Shown piece after piece: positions 47,501-56,862 of a stretch of DNA of 64,000 bases. The stretch is taken from positions 14,078,491 to 14,142,490 of the forward strand of contig OX442317.1 of NCBI GenBank assembly GCA_949358305.1. Direction: 5' to 3'. Position 1 is the first letter of the stretch. The number at the start of each line of letters is the position of its first letter. Below the pieces are notes generated by a model. It saw only the letters and a list, made by a program, of their open reading frames with translations. It was not told where the DNA came from and did no database searches. The translations under genes were made by a program, and so were the position numbers. The stretch is from Strigamia acuminata. Its lineage: Eukaryota; Arthropoda; Chilopoda; Geophilomorpha; Linotaeniidae.

Positions 47501-49777
47501 GTGAGGGATATAATACAATAATTCTTGGTTAATCTCGTCAACAGGAACCACCTCGGCATGGTTGGCTTCGAGGTAAGCATTCATCGCATCATCATATCTC
47601 TTCTGAAGATCTGGATGACCATCCAATCTCCTTAGAGTAGCAGCTAATTGATGAAGTGCATTGGACCAATTGGAATCGAGCTCGTTGATGTGGTCATTGA
47701 ACGGTAAGACAACTTCATAACGACCGTCTTCCAATCGTTTGGAACTATTCTCGAATCTGTCACGTATGAAGTCGGTTGTCTTCTCTCCTGGATTGATCCC
47801 AATGGACTCAAGTGACCAAATCTTCTCCAAGGGATCCCCGACTGCCAAACACGAGACGTAGCAACCAGATACTTGTTGTGATTCTTCGAAAAGGTCGACA
47901 TTTCCCGTCTTTCCATGTAAAACCCAACCGAATATCGTTTGAAATAATTCGAGTTTTTCATTGACTTTCTTCCGGCCTGCTAACGCAACATCAAACCAAC
48001 AATCTTCTCCCAGAATAATATCGATATCGCTTGTACTAGATGGGAGTTCTTCAGCCAAATCAAGTCCCATTTTTTGGACTTGTGCAATGACCTTTGGATT
48101 GTTAGTTGAACGAATGGCAGGTAGCGTATTAGCACAAAGAATGTCCAGCTTGACTCTTTGCGGACCATGTCTTGACTTCAAATCAATCTTGAATATGTCG
48201 TGAAATGTGGCTTGAGGATTCACATCATCTACTCTTTGAATTGAGGTAGAAATCGAACCTTTTTTCTTTAATTTCAGGTGAGACGCGAGGGCACGAGTAA
48301 TGTATGACCGGTGACTTCCGGTATCGATAAGTCCGCGTACTACGTACGGCTCCCCGGAATTCCTGATAAGATTTGCAGTAAAGATCCGAAGTTGCAGACC
48401 ACTTGAAACAGCTAACGATACATTCGCACTTACACCTTCGTCCTTCTGCTGTGCAGGTTTGGTAACTTCCGAATCAATCCCTTTCTTCATGCATATTATC
48501 GTATGATGTCTTCCTCCACAGGTACGACAATTAAAGTGTACGGTACAGTCTTTAACTGAATGGTTGCGACGCAAGCAGTTACAACAAAGCCTTTTGCGTT
48601 TTACTATTTCAACTCGAGCAGCAGCATCAAGTTTTGCATCACATTGAGCGTTGAAATGCTTGCCTTCACAGAACACGCACTCTAAGTTTGTACGCTTTTC
48701 TGAGTTTTGTGCTTTCGGACTAGACTTGGATCGAGGACTTCCTCCTTGCGAAGACGTGCAAGAAGCCATGCTACCCTTCTTGTCTTTGGAATCTTGTTCA
48801 AATTTCCCCTTGTCAGTCTTCTTAGTGAGAGAGCGATGCGCAAGAACCACCTCTTCGGACAACTCGGCTAAGCGAAGTTCTTCGGCTACAAACTCAGTAA
48901 ACTGTACGAGATTCTCTGTCCCCTCTTCATGTTGTCGATGAAAATGTTTTGAAATTTTAGCGGGAAATTTTTTGAGGAGTTCTGGAACCAAAAATGCTCC
49001 ACCGGTGCGAACAGGAACATGTAACTGCTCCAAGGTTCTTATTGAAGATGAGACTGCAGTGAGCAAGTTCTTCACAGGACCTATTGGATACAACTCGGGT
49101 ACCGCCTTAACATCTCGAATAGCTTTTATCAATGCATTCTTTTGAGTGGTTACAGATCCATACTTGCGCTTTAATTCGGCTAAAGCCAATGGATAGGCTT
49201 CTTTGGTTAATGGAAAAGATTCCACGACTTTCTCCGCCTCGCCGGTACAAGTAACTTTTAAGTATTGTAACTTTTCAATTGCAGATAAATCGGGATTCTC
49301 ATCCACGGAAGTTTGAAACATGTCTATGTATGTTTGGTACCGCAAAGGGTTTCCATCGTATTTCGTCATGTCAAACTTTGGCAACCTCATGTTGCTTTTC
49401 CGTCCGGAGCCGATAAAGGTACCAGTGTTCTGTGCTGGTGGCAGACCAACACCATTACCCAACAGCTTTACAGCCTTGCTGGCTACCTCCATTCTTTTCC
49501 GCAAGTGAATCAGCCTTGCACCAATTCTCTCCAATCGGACTACGTAACCCAAATAAGTTTTCCTATCTAGGTGTGGTTGGAGAATTGACAGGTCATCGAT
49601 GACAGTAGTAGTTTGCTGTTGTATTGCTTCGTAGGAAGCCTCGAGTTCCCCTGCATTCGTTTGGTTTGAGGAGACGTCCAGCATGTCCTCGAGAATCTCT
49701 GCTCTTGTCTCCCATGTAAATGCCAGTTCTTCTAATTGTTCTTGAGAATGATTAACTGGAACTGAAGTGGAAGCCAT
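44549..49777 (-). CDS. BEL/Pao Gag-Pol polyprotein, nested element (intact)
   Basis: 1742 codons on the minus strand. The first ATG (49777, MASTSVPVNHSQ) is the start; the frame extends two codons further up without an ATG. Order of parts: gag N-terminus, DUF1759-type region (about 130-300), CCHC-like knuckles (about 367-430: CVFC, CCNC, CRTC), retropepsin with a normal DTGS (about 485-488), RT with IADIKQAF and YMDD (about 906-909), RNase H with CDAS (D1082) and SDS, integrase with an HHCC-like finger and D1448, D1510, E1560, and a C-terminal DUF5641-like tail (NPYFWPMARI, FPGEDG). Gag and Pol share one frame, as in most BEL/Pao elements, so no frameshift signal is needed. The stop at 44549 lies 60 bp from the 3' LTR. 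Confidence 0.96.
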   Translation of the reverse strand: MASTSVPVNHSQEQLEELAFTWETRAEILEDMLDVSSNQTNAGELEASYEAIQQQTTTVIDDLSILQPHLDRKTYLGYVVRLERIGARLIHLRKRMEVASKAVKLLGNGVGLPPAQNTGTFIGSGRKSNMRLPKFDMTKYDGNPLRYQTYIDMFQTSVDENPDLSAIEKLQYLKVTCTGEAEKVVESFPLTKEAYPLALAELKRKYGSVTTQKNALIKAIRDVKAVPELYPIGPVKNLLTAVSSSIRTLEQLHVPVRTGGAFLVPELLKKFPAKISKHFHRQHEEGTENLVQFTEFVAEELRLAELSEEVVLAHRSLTKKTDKGKFEQDSKDKKGSMASCTSSQGGSPRSKSSPKAQNSEKRTNLECVFCEGKHFNAQCDAKLDAAARVEIVKRKRLCCNCLRRNHSVKDCTVHFNCRTCGGRHHTIICMKKGIDSEVTKPAQQKDEGVSANVSLAVSSGLQLRIFTANLIRNSGEPYVVRGLIDTGSHRSYITRALASHLKLKKKGSISTSIQRVDDVNPQATFHDIFKIDLKSRHGPQRVKLDILCANTLPAIRSTNNPKVIAQVQKMGLDLAEELPSSTSDIDIILGEDCWFDVALAGRKKVNEKLELFQTIFGWVLHGKTGNVDLFEESQQVSGCYVSCLAVGDPLEKIWSLESIGINPGEKTTDFIRDRFENSSKRLEDGRYEVVLPFNDHINELDSNWSNALHQLAATLRRLDGHPDLQKRYDDAMNAYLEANHAEVVPVDEINQELLYYIPHQPVIREDRETTKFRVVFNASSSKKGYRSLNECLYPGPSLNPDLIVVLIRFRLHFIVVIADIKQAFLQIAIALGHRDVLRFLWVKPEFFQQPFSWANLWKNLIVLRMKVVPFGVISSPFLLCASIRQQAKLFQNEYPKEAEALDKATYMDDLTSGAGTPDDTVDHCEKLKTILDDAQMPLVKWATGNDNVHTQLKEKGFHMRYERIEDAEYIKMLGVKWGVIEDNIMFAIVDRQTKVQTMREILSAVASVFDPLGLLAPIILPMKLLLQKLWKESAKWDVPLSEEDGNVAAQWIQDIQSLNTLKVERWMQTHSGQEVTVHIYCDASPLAYGCAVYFVDDVRFRRLLMSKCRVAPVKKITLPRLELTAAVLGARIGKYIRDNMSTEFPIKEIFYFSDSMITLAWIHSPKNQWKPYVSNRIYEINSLSKPEEWHYVSTQNNPADALTRPMTSEDLISHPLWWSGKISEIEGITSDVVFPAEEYKADNVNLATIDTGQLHISNFIRKFSSFQKLKRVVSYIMKWKTRNFRAGEISTDELECSEAVLLHLSQEFYFKDEITELKSGRVIARKSLISNLNPFLDDKGFLRLGGRLKQSFLTYEETHPIILHPNCWISRLIIRSVHETLKHGDQSETLYRIRDRFWLLRARRTIKSVIRNCPICRIAKLERNQPMTGDLPEERMKPSSPFTHTGMDYMGPIYVTKEKKQLKTYILLFTCLVTRALHLEVTEDLSVPKFLMAFRRFGARYGYPTLLCSDNARTFERGNIELESWGQFLKHSDVKTLFADRKIVWKFIPPRSPWMGGAWERLVRSVKDKLRRIFQKRKVDLETLQTVTLEISSVLNSRPLSYVSETPDGGYVLSPEHFLTGGMSKILLNKNPEAIKRRDLVKLEKSRRKLISDFWEVWKNSYLKQLRNVHEVNGDPSYQNVKQGQVVLLERVGQNPYFWPMARITEVFPGEDGLVRVVKVVDPQGKVLVRSARHVRVLEMDF

Positions 49778-50761
49778 CTTCAAATATGTAATTCGATATA
49801 TTAGTCCTTAATTCTTTGTGAAAAATCCTTATTGTCTTGCAGGTACGTGTGTAAAGGTAAAGGCAACCCACAGGGGAGTCCCTAATCAATATTGTACGCA
49901 CCTGGTCTGCTAGGCTACAAGGATGTCCCTGGTGACTGGTCAGGGATTCGGTACTATCTACCTGGACCCGCAAAAACTGATCCCAATTGAGTATAATGTT
50001 AGTGACATACACTCCTATGAATTGCTTAGTAATCTACACTGACCCCACCCACAGTCACTCCTGTAGTGGCTAGTCTATGTAAAGAACACTTTATATTTGC
50101 TCTCCTCCTAGTGAGGTTATAGCGAGCAATTGCAGTCAAACCTCTATCCAGAGTCAGTTCCTTAAATGAAGAGAACTCTAGAATTTTCTCTTTTTTTTTA
50201 AACTGAATTAATTGACTAATTACTGCAAAAACGATTTATTTTACACTAACTTATTAAAAGCTAACCCACTGAGAACGTTTTGACTCCTGGATATTGCCTG
50301 ATTGCACCCCCAAAAGTTGCACAAATTATTTATTTTTAATCGGAATGAAAAATAACAATAATAATGCATCTTCAAGCAGGTGTCCCATTGTGGATTGCGT
50401 TGTGTTTGGATGTCCCATGGATTCCGGTGATGCACAACCTTGGACGCACGGATGACTCTTGCACTGCTCTTGCACTGCACTGGTACGGCACAACTCCGAC
50501 GCTTGAACGCCTGGCGAGAACTGCACGCACTATCCGACGACCGATTAACACACACACTAGCTGCGCACTTCACTGAAGACCATACAAGCACGGCACATGC
50601 ACTGATGACGACCCAGTAGACACGAGCACGTTTCTTGCTGAATTCACCGACTTAACAAACGAAATAATGGCGGAAACCTGGGAATCTGGAGTAATCCTGA
50701 CAAACTGACTTGATCTTGGCAATCTGACTTAATCCTGGTCACGGCACCAGAAAAAACCTTG
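49778..50761 (-). other. Untranslated leader of the nested element
   Basis: 984 bp between 5' LTR and gag start. It holds the primer-binding site next to the LTR, AATAATGGCGG (50663-50673, YY1-like core) and a T-run at 50190-50200. ORFs of 60-116 codons (for example minus 50241-50591 and 49752-50012) have no recognisable similarity and overlap one another on both strands. I see no gene here. Confidence 0.75.
50731..50749 (-). other. Primer-binding site matching tRNA-His, nested element
   Basis: The minus strand reads TGGTGCCGTGACCAGGATT starting 12 bases after the 5' LTR, an exact 19-base complement of the 3' end (with CCA) of an animal-type tRNA-His as I know it. This supports histidine tRNA as the minus-strand primer for this group of elements. 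Confidence 0.85.
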
Positions 50762-51701
50762 TGTTGCTGTCATGATGGTTGAGCGATGGCTGATCGTATA
50801 GTGGTGAAAAATTACGAGTGGCTTGGGATCCAAAATCGAGACAACATCCAGCTGGGCCAACAACGCACCGGTGGGAAAGCGAGTTGTTTTACTCCTCGAG
50901 CATAATAAAAGCAGCAGCGATATAAAAAAGGTGTTTAATCATCCATTTTCTTTGTAACAAGCCGAGAGCACACTCACAACAATCTTGTGTGCTCCTGAAC
51001 AATCAACTAAATAGAGAAGAATTCAGAAAAGCTCTCATGAACTTCCATACATCAGTATTTTTAACCAAACAGATAGACACTATAGGCTACCGTATAAGGT
51101 GCACAGAAATTCCAAAGAGAATTACACAAGAGAAACTACAGATAACTTAAAATGAAGTGATTCATAATGACCACAAAAGGTATTTTAAATTAACAGTTAA
51201 CTCAACAGATAACAGGAATGTTTTAATCCTTTTAAAACATCCTCAAAGCATTTGGAAATGAAGCCAGCCAATAGGAAAGCATCACTCCATTACAACCGAT
51301 ACTAATTAGACAAATGAATAGTTAAAAACTCCAATCCAAGTAAAAACTTTTGTAATATGTTCTAATATTTTCTTATTAATAACAAATCAATTATCAAATA
51401 CTAAAACCCTTGGTATTTGTCTTATTTCAAATGTAAACAATCATCAGGACTGTATCACACCAAAATGGCTTCCTCAATTAATACAAATTAATTGGTTAGT
51501 TAATTATAAAATTAACTCATGAGGAAAACCTGAGAGACTTAAAGAATCACTGGGATTGCAACTGGACTGTGTCAGATAAGAGCCCTTTTTAAATCTAATT
51601 TAAGATTGTAAATTAAAAACAATGAATTTTATTTTCTAGGAACTAATGATTTAACGTCCAGACAAGTGACTGGCTCATGACACTCCATGTTGCTGGAAAC
51701 A
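50762..51701 (-). repeat. 5' LTR of the nested element (940 bp)
   Basis: Second copy of 43549-44488. Followed on the right by the CAAC duplication and the rest of the host pol gene. Confidence 0.93.
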
Positions 51702-51705
51702 CAAC

Positions 51706-52037
51706 TGAGTGCAATTAAAAAATCAGATTTAAGAAAACTGGACATTAAACGACGCCAATTTATTTGGGAGTTCTGGAAAATTTGGAAAAAGAGTTACCTC
51801 ATGCAATTGAGGAATTTTTATGAATCCAAAGGTGATAAGTTCTTCAAAAACCCTAAAGTAGACCAAATAGTGCTTCTAGAAAAAATGGGTACTAACCCAT
51901 ATTTTTGGCCACTTGCCAGGATAAAAGAAATTTTTCCCGGTGAGGATGGTCAAATCCGTGTGATAAAAGTTGTGCTACCCGATGGACGTGAGTTGAAAAG
52001 GTCAGTCAAGCATGTGAGAGCCCTAGAACTTGAGTGA
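51706..52037 (+). CDS. C-terminal end of element-3 Pol, separated by the nested insertion
   Basis: About 110 codons ending at TGA 52037 that continue the 38640 frame in phase once the nested element and one CAAC are discounted. It encodes the tail after the integrase core, with LRKLDIKRRQF, NPYFWPLARIKE and FPGEDGQIRVIKV. This is the DUF5641-like domain, also at the end of the nested polyprotein. It has no start codon of its own where needed and is unlikely to be made separately. Confidence 0.92.
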
Positions 52038-52098
52038 TTTTTCTTTTGTGATTTTTTTTGCGTGGTTCTCCATCTCTGTCCTCTCGCCGGCAATTCGC
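52038..52098 (+). other. 3' untranslated segment of element 3 before the 3' LTR
   Basis: 61 bp, T-rich then CTCTCGCCGGCAATTCGC, abutting the LTR TGTTGC. No clear polypurine tract is visible, which is unusual for an element whose frame is otherwise intact. Confidence 0.6.
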
Positions 52099-53660
52099 TG
52101 TTGCAAGACAGCGTAGAAATTGTTGTGCTATTTTATTGTCAATATTTTTACCATTTACTTTGAGTTGATTAAAATCTTTAAGTGTTTTAATTTCCTTTGC
52201 CTAATTGGTATTTTTCACTTTTCAGATTTTTTTATTGCTTATTAAAGTGTTTTGACTTGATTTTTATTCATACTTTTCAATATTCAGTAATGTTTATGCT
52301 TTGTATTGATTTCAAATATCTTATTCCGTGCATTTATTGACTTATTCACTTGTTTTTTGAGAGTTTGTATTGATTTCAAACTGTTTTGGTGCAAATTTCG
52401 TTACCTAGCATACAATTGCGATGCTAGTGACGTCATTTTTCTGTTTCCCGTAAAGTTACGGTTCCGCCTTCTAACCTTTTGTTTAGTACTTTTCAAATCA
52501 CTTGGATTTTTATTAAGCATTCGTTTAGACTAATTCAAGCATGCTCTTTCTATCTAGATGCATCAAAACTGCTTTGGAAGTTCCGTTTGATTGGTTTGAA
52601 CGTTCGTTTCCGTCTGCCATAAAAGCGCAGCCGGGAATGTTCGTTTGGCCGATAAATTCGTATTTATTCAACTTGTGTGTAATCACTCGGTGTTTTGTGA
52701 AGAGAATGAACAAATATTCTTATTATTTAATCTATTCTTTATTGCATAATTACATTTAGTGCTTTTTATTCCATTTTCGTGTTGTTTTGAAGCTTTTGTA
52801 ATGTTCGCCGGACGCCATGTTTGATCCAACACCTTTGTTATGTTCGCCGGTCGCCATGTTTGTCCCAAGCGACTGTTTACATTTAGTAATCGTTGTTTCT
52901 GTATTTTATATCACATAATTTGCATATACTATTACATTGCGTTATTATTCAGTATGTATTCTTAGATAATTTGGTGCTTTTGTACCGATCGAAATTCAAA
53001 TGTGATCGTTATGTAATTTTCGAAGCCTGTGATTGGCTATTTTCAATCCTTTCATTCCGAGATCGGTTTATTGCAAATATCTCATTGTTTAACGTGTTTT
53101 TGGACATTGTTGTGATTAGCTTTTTTGTTCACCGCATTCTTGTGGTCATTTCAATGTAATTCAATATATTGTTTGTGCATTTTTAAGCAAATGCCAACTT
53201 TGCCGTAATCTTGTTTCCTCCGTTACCATGATAACGGAATCTTTCGTGTATCTGTATTTCGCCGCTATCGGCCTGGCGCGTGCCATATTCGGTACTGCGC
53301 ATGTGCGGTTCTCTAAGAACCAATCTAATTGCTGTAATTTCTTCAGTTATTAACCAACCTTTGAATAAATGTGTTGTGTTTTATTAGCTCTTGTTTTAGG
53401 CTTATTTTCAAACACATTCAATGTGCAGTGAGTAGTTTAAAAATTCTCAGGCCAACTTATGTTTCCGCCACCTATTGGATACTTGGTGCAGGTGTTCTCC
53501 ACATTGTTCCAGCGGTACAACAATGCCATTTGTTGCGGATTTATTGCTCTCCAGTGCGATTTTCGTACTAGCCACGCCATACGACCTTGGGCGAGCTCAA
53601 GTGTCTTGAATTTGGATACGCATCGCCATTCCTTTCTGTCTGTCTTGTTGACCTGCAACA
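52099..53660 (+). repeat. 3' LTR of element 3 (1562 bp)
   Basis: Copy of 36082-37643 with about 13 substitutions and no indels. Examples are TTCAAACTG here for TTCGAACTG, TATTCTTAGATAATTTGG for TATTCTTTGATAATTTTG, and CCATGATAACGG for CCATGGTAACGG. It ends GCAACA, followed by GTGC. Confidence 0.93.
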
Positions 53661-54399
53661 GTGCTAAGTCAACTGTGATGAGATCAAAAGTCTATTCTCC
53701 CAAATCATTGCTTGGATGTTGCTAAAACTTACATTGAAGCCTTCTACTAAGGTTTAAACACTATTTCAGAACATTCAGACACATTGGTCTTGTGGTGTTT
53801 GTGCTAAGTCAACTGTGATGTCAAATGAGATCAAAAGTTTATTCTTTCAAATCATTGCTTGGATGTTGCTAAAACTTACATTAAAGCTTTCTACTAAAGT
53901 TTAAACACTATTTCAGAACATTCAGAGACATTGGTCTTGTGGTGTTTGTGCTAAGTCAACTGTGATGAGATCAAAAGTCTATTCTCCCAAATCATTGCTT
54001 GGATGTTGCTAAAACTTACATTGAAGCCGTCTACTAAGGTTTAAACACTATTTCAGAACATTTAGAGACATTGGTCTTGTGGTGTTTGTGCTAAGTCAAC
54101 TGTGATGAGATCAAAAGTCTATTTTCCCAAATCATTTCTTGGATGTTGCTAAAACTTACATTAAAACTTTCTACTAAGGTTTAAACACTATTTCAGAACA
54201 TTCAGAGACATTAGTCTTGTGATGTTTGTGCTAAGTCAACTGTGATGAGATCAAAAGTCTATTCTCCCAAATCATTGCTTGGATGTTGCTAAAACTTACA
54301 TTAAAGCTTTCTACTAAGGTTTAAACACTATTTCAAAACATTCAGAGACATTGGTCTTGTGATGTTTGTGCTAAGTCAACTGTGATGAGATCAAAAGTC
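53661..54399 (+). repeat. Tandem satellite, block 4 (about 5 monomers)
   Basis: Same monomer and orientation, starting at GTGCTAAGTC (target duplication of element 3) and stopping in mid-monomer after GATCAAAAGTC at the composite element. Contains one GCCGTCT variant and one TTAGTCTTG variant. Confidence 0.95.
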
Positions 54400-55966
54400 T
54401 GTTGCGGTCTGTCAACACCAAACAGCTAGGAATGGGGTTGGGGCTATTTGAATTTCCCGCCTCTAAAAACTCAAGTGATCGTATTGTTAAATTCGTACGA
54501 AAACCGCGCTGAGAACACAAATCCGCACTGAAAACTATTGTTGAATGCATGGAGCATTGATGGGAACACCGTTGATTAATATCCAATGGAGTGCTGAATC
54601 AATGACTAATCCAGGGAAAGGCTTAACTACTCACAACACATTGAAAACTAAGGTTGAAAATAGAAAACACGGGAGTTAACAAAAAACAACTTGTTTATTA
54701 AAAAGTTGGTTGAGAACTGAATAAAATACACTGATTACATTGGTTCCTGAGGAACCGCACATGCGCAGTACCCAATTACGGCACGCGCCAAGCCGATAGC
54801 GGCGAAATACAGATACACAAGAAACTCCGTTGTCATAGCAACGGAGGAAACGAAATCACAGCAAAGTTGTAGTTACATAAAAACTGCACGAAATAAAGAT
54901 TGTGATATACTAAAATGATCACAAGAATACCAGGAATAATATATCTAATCACAACAATAAGATCTAAAAAGTAAAACAGTGCAAACGGAGCGAAAACAAT
55001 GATCGTCAAGCAGACGATCGAGACAGCCAATCAGCGTCAAGCAAAATGATGCAATCAAAACATTTGAATTCCGAACGGAATAAAAATGCAAAAATAGCAA
55101 AGAATACAGGTGAAAACACTTCGAAATGAAATAGTAAATGCAGATTATAAGAATATAAAATACAAAAATAACGGTTACATTGTGAAATCGTCGCTTGGGA
55201 CAAACATGGCGACCGGCGAACATAACAAAGGTATTGGATCAAACATGGCGTCCGGCGAACATTGCAAAAGCGTCAAAACAATTCGAAATTGGGATAAAAG
55301 CACTTAATGTAAATAACAAATAAAGTATCTAATAAAATACAAGAATAATTATTAATTCTCATCACAAAATACTAAATGAATAAACACAAGTTTAATAAAT
55401 ACGAAAATGTTGATCGAGCCGAACATTCTCGGCTACGCTTTTACGGCAGCCGACAACGAACGTTCGAAACAACCGATCGAAGCATTTTGGGCAGTTCTAA
55501 TGCATCCAGAAAGAAAGAACAGACTCGAATAAGTCAGAAACAAATGTAAAAAGAAATCCAAATGAATTCTAAAGCACAAAACGAAAGGTTAGAAGACGGA
55601 AGCAAAAGTCCGCTAGGAACCGAAAAATGACGTATCGAGCATCGCAAATGTATGCCAGAAAACGAAGAAAACATTAGAACTGCACGCAATAAACACAAAA
55701 TCAGGGAAAATTAATAGAAAGGTTCAAAAATGCACTCAAAAGGACACGAATAAAATAATAGCAAGGTATTAACACTACATTAAATCGAAAAGTGACAATA
55801 AAAATCAGTGAAAAACATTTTAATAAGTCAAAATTCCTGCAAAGTGAAAAATATCAGTTAATTATGAAAAATAAAACACTAAAGGAAAATTAAACAAATC
55901 AAAGCAATTAGTAATATTTATTGACACAATCTCAGCACAACAATTCTTCCACGCTGTCTTGCAACA
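54400..55966 (-). repeat. 3' LTR related to element 3, minus strand (1567 bp)
   Basis: On the minus strand it starts TGTTGCAAGACAGCGTGG (element 3: TGTTGCAAGACAGCGTAG) and follows that LTR throughout, with many differences. Shared landmarks are the paired AACATGGCG boxes with CCGGCGAACAT (55203-55260), the GTAAAAGCGTAGCCG region (about 55430) and the AACCGCACATGCGCAGTACC stretch (about 54751). It ends GACCGCAACA. It is older or from a sister family. Confidence 0.85.
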
Positions 55967-55980
55967 CTCCTTCTAAAAAG
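55967..55980 (-). other. Polypurine tract next to the minus-strand LTR
   Basis: The minus strand reads TTTTTAGAAGGAG immediately before the TGTTGC of the LTR, the expected place and composition for a plus-strand primer. It identifies 54400-55966 as a 3' LTR rather than a solo LTR and implies that 55967 onward began as the interior of a minus-strand element. Confidence 0.55.
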
Positions 55981-56862
55981 AATATCTCGAGTAAACAAAA
56001 CCTCCATCCTTTTTCTAGCAAGAAACGATCTATTTATTCTCTAAACTCGATCCTCACTTTCAAACTATCCATTGATTTCCTTAAGCTGAAATCCTCTTGG
56101 TGTATCACTATTCAAGCAATAGTCTTCGATACAGTCGCTTGAAATTCAAAAAGAATTTCCTACTCTTTCGATCACGGGGAGCTGATCGATTAACACTCGT
56201 ATACTTCATTAAAACTCTCTTAAGTTTTCTTGATGTGCCCCATAAATTAATTCGTTATTTTCTATAAAAATAAGACTAATTTTACTCGATATCAAAAGAA
56301 TATGGAATTACGAAACTCGAAAACAAACACGAAATACTAAACTCAACTCGATCTATTCAAGGCCACGGTTGACCCTTACTTTAAGAAAAGAATTCTCCGA
56401 ATAGGACTGGCGACTCAATCCATTAATAGCAGCGGTTTTTCCTCAAAGATTCATTCAATTTAAGAAACTAATCCCCACGATATTTTCTCCTTACAACTTC
56501 TACTTTGCAAAATCAAAAAAACTCTTTTTTACAAAGCGACTTGCGATCCACTCTCTCTTTGCAACTACCGGGGGGTAGAGAAAGCCACACTTAGACTAAC
56601 TTAAAGCTATCTTAAAGCCAAAACCAAATCATGCCAAACTCTGTTAAATCTCTCAAACTTAAACGAAAACTCTTTATGCTAATAAACATGCTAAAAGTTG
56701 TTCACCAACCTTGTACTCATTCAGTGAATCCATCCCTCGTAACCGGTGGTTGAATCCAAAAACTTAAAGACTAACATAGAATCAAATACTTAAAACTATT
56801 GCACAAATGAACACAAAATTCAATATAACACAAAACAAGTCAACAAGTCTTGATCTTCTCAA
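55981..56862. other. Region with no recognised gene
   Basis: About 0.9 kb of A/T-rich, apparently single-copy sequence between the polypurine tract and the ORF ending at 56863. It includes a short perfect-stem hairpin around CTACCGGGGGGTAG (56567-56580). A 73-codon plus-strand ORF (55921-56142) starts inside the LTR and is probably chance. Confidence 0.5.

Larger units (their letters stand above)
43549..51701 (-). mobile_element. Nested BEL/Pao LTR retrotransposon, apparently complete
   Basis: 8153 bp, minus strand, inserted in the pol gene of element 3 with a CAAC duplication. It has 940-bp LTRs (43549-44488 and 50762-51701), in which I found no differences, an exact tRNA-His-type primer site, a leader of about 980 bp and one uninterrupted gag-pol frame of 1742 codons. 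Catalytic residues of protease, RT, RNase H and integrase are all present. It belongs to the same superfamily as its host but a different family: the LTRs are unrelated beyond the ends, and the polyproteins are clearly diverged. It is the best candidate in the window for a recently active element. Confidence 0.94.
36082..53660 (+). mobile_element. BEL/Pao LTR retrotransposon (element 3), carrying a nested element
   Basis: A 17,579-bp insertion: 5' LTR 36082-37643, primer site, leader, gag-pol from 38640, a second retrotransposon at 43549-51701, the end of pol (51706-52037) and 3' LTR 52099-53660. Without the nested copy it would be about 9.4 kb. Its LTRs differ at about 13 of 1562 positions by my reading (about 0.8 percent) with no indels. 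The coding frame has no stop or frameshift other than the nested insertion, so it was probably intact when hit. Confidence 0.93.
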
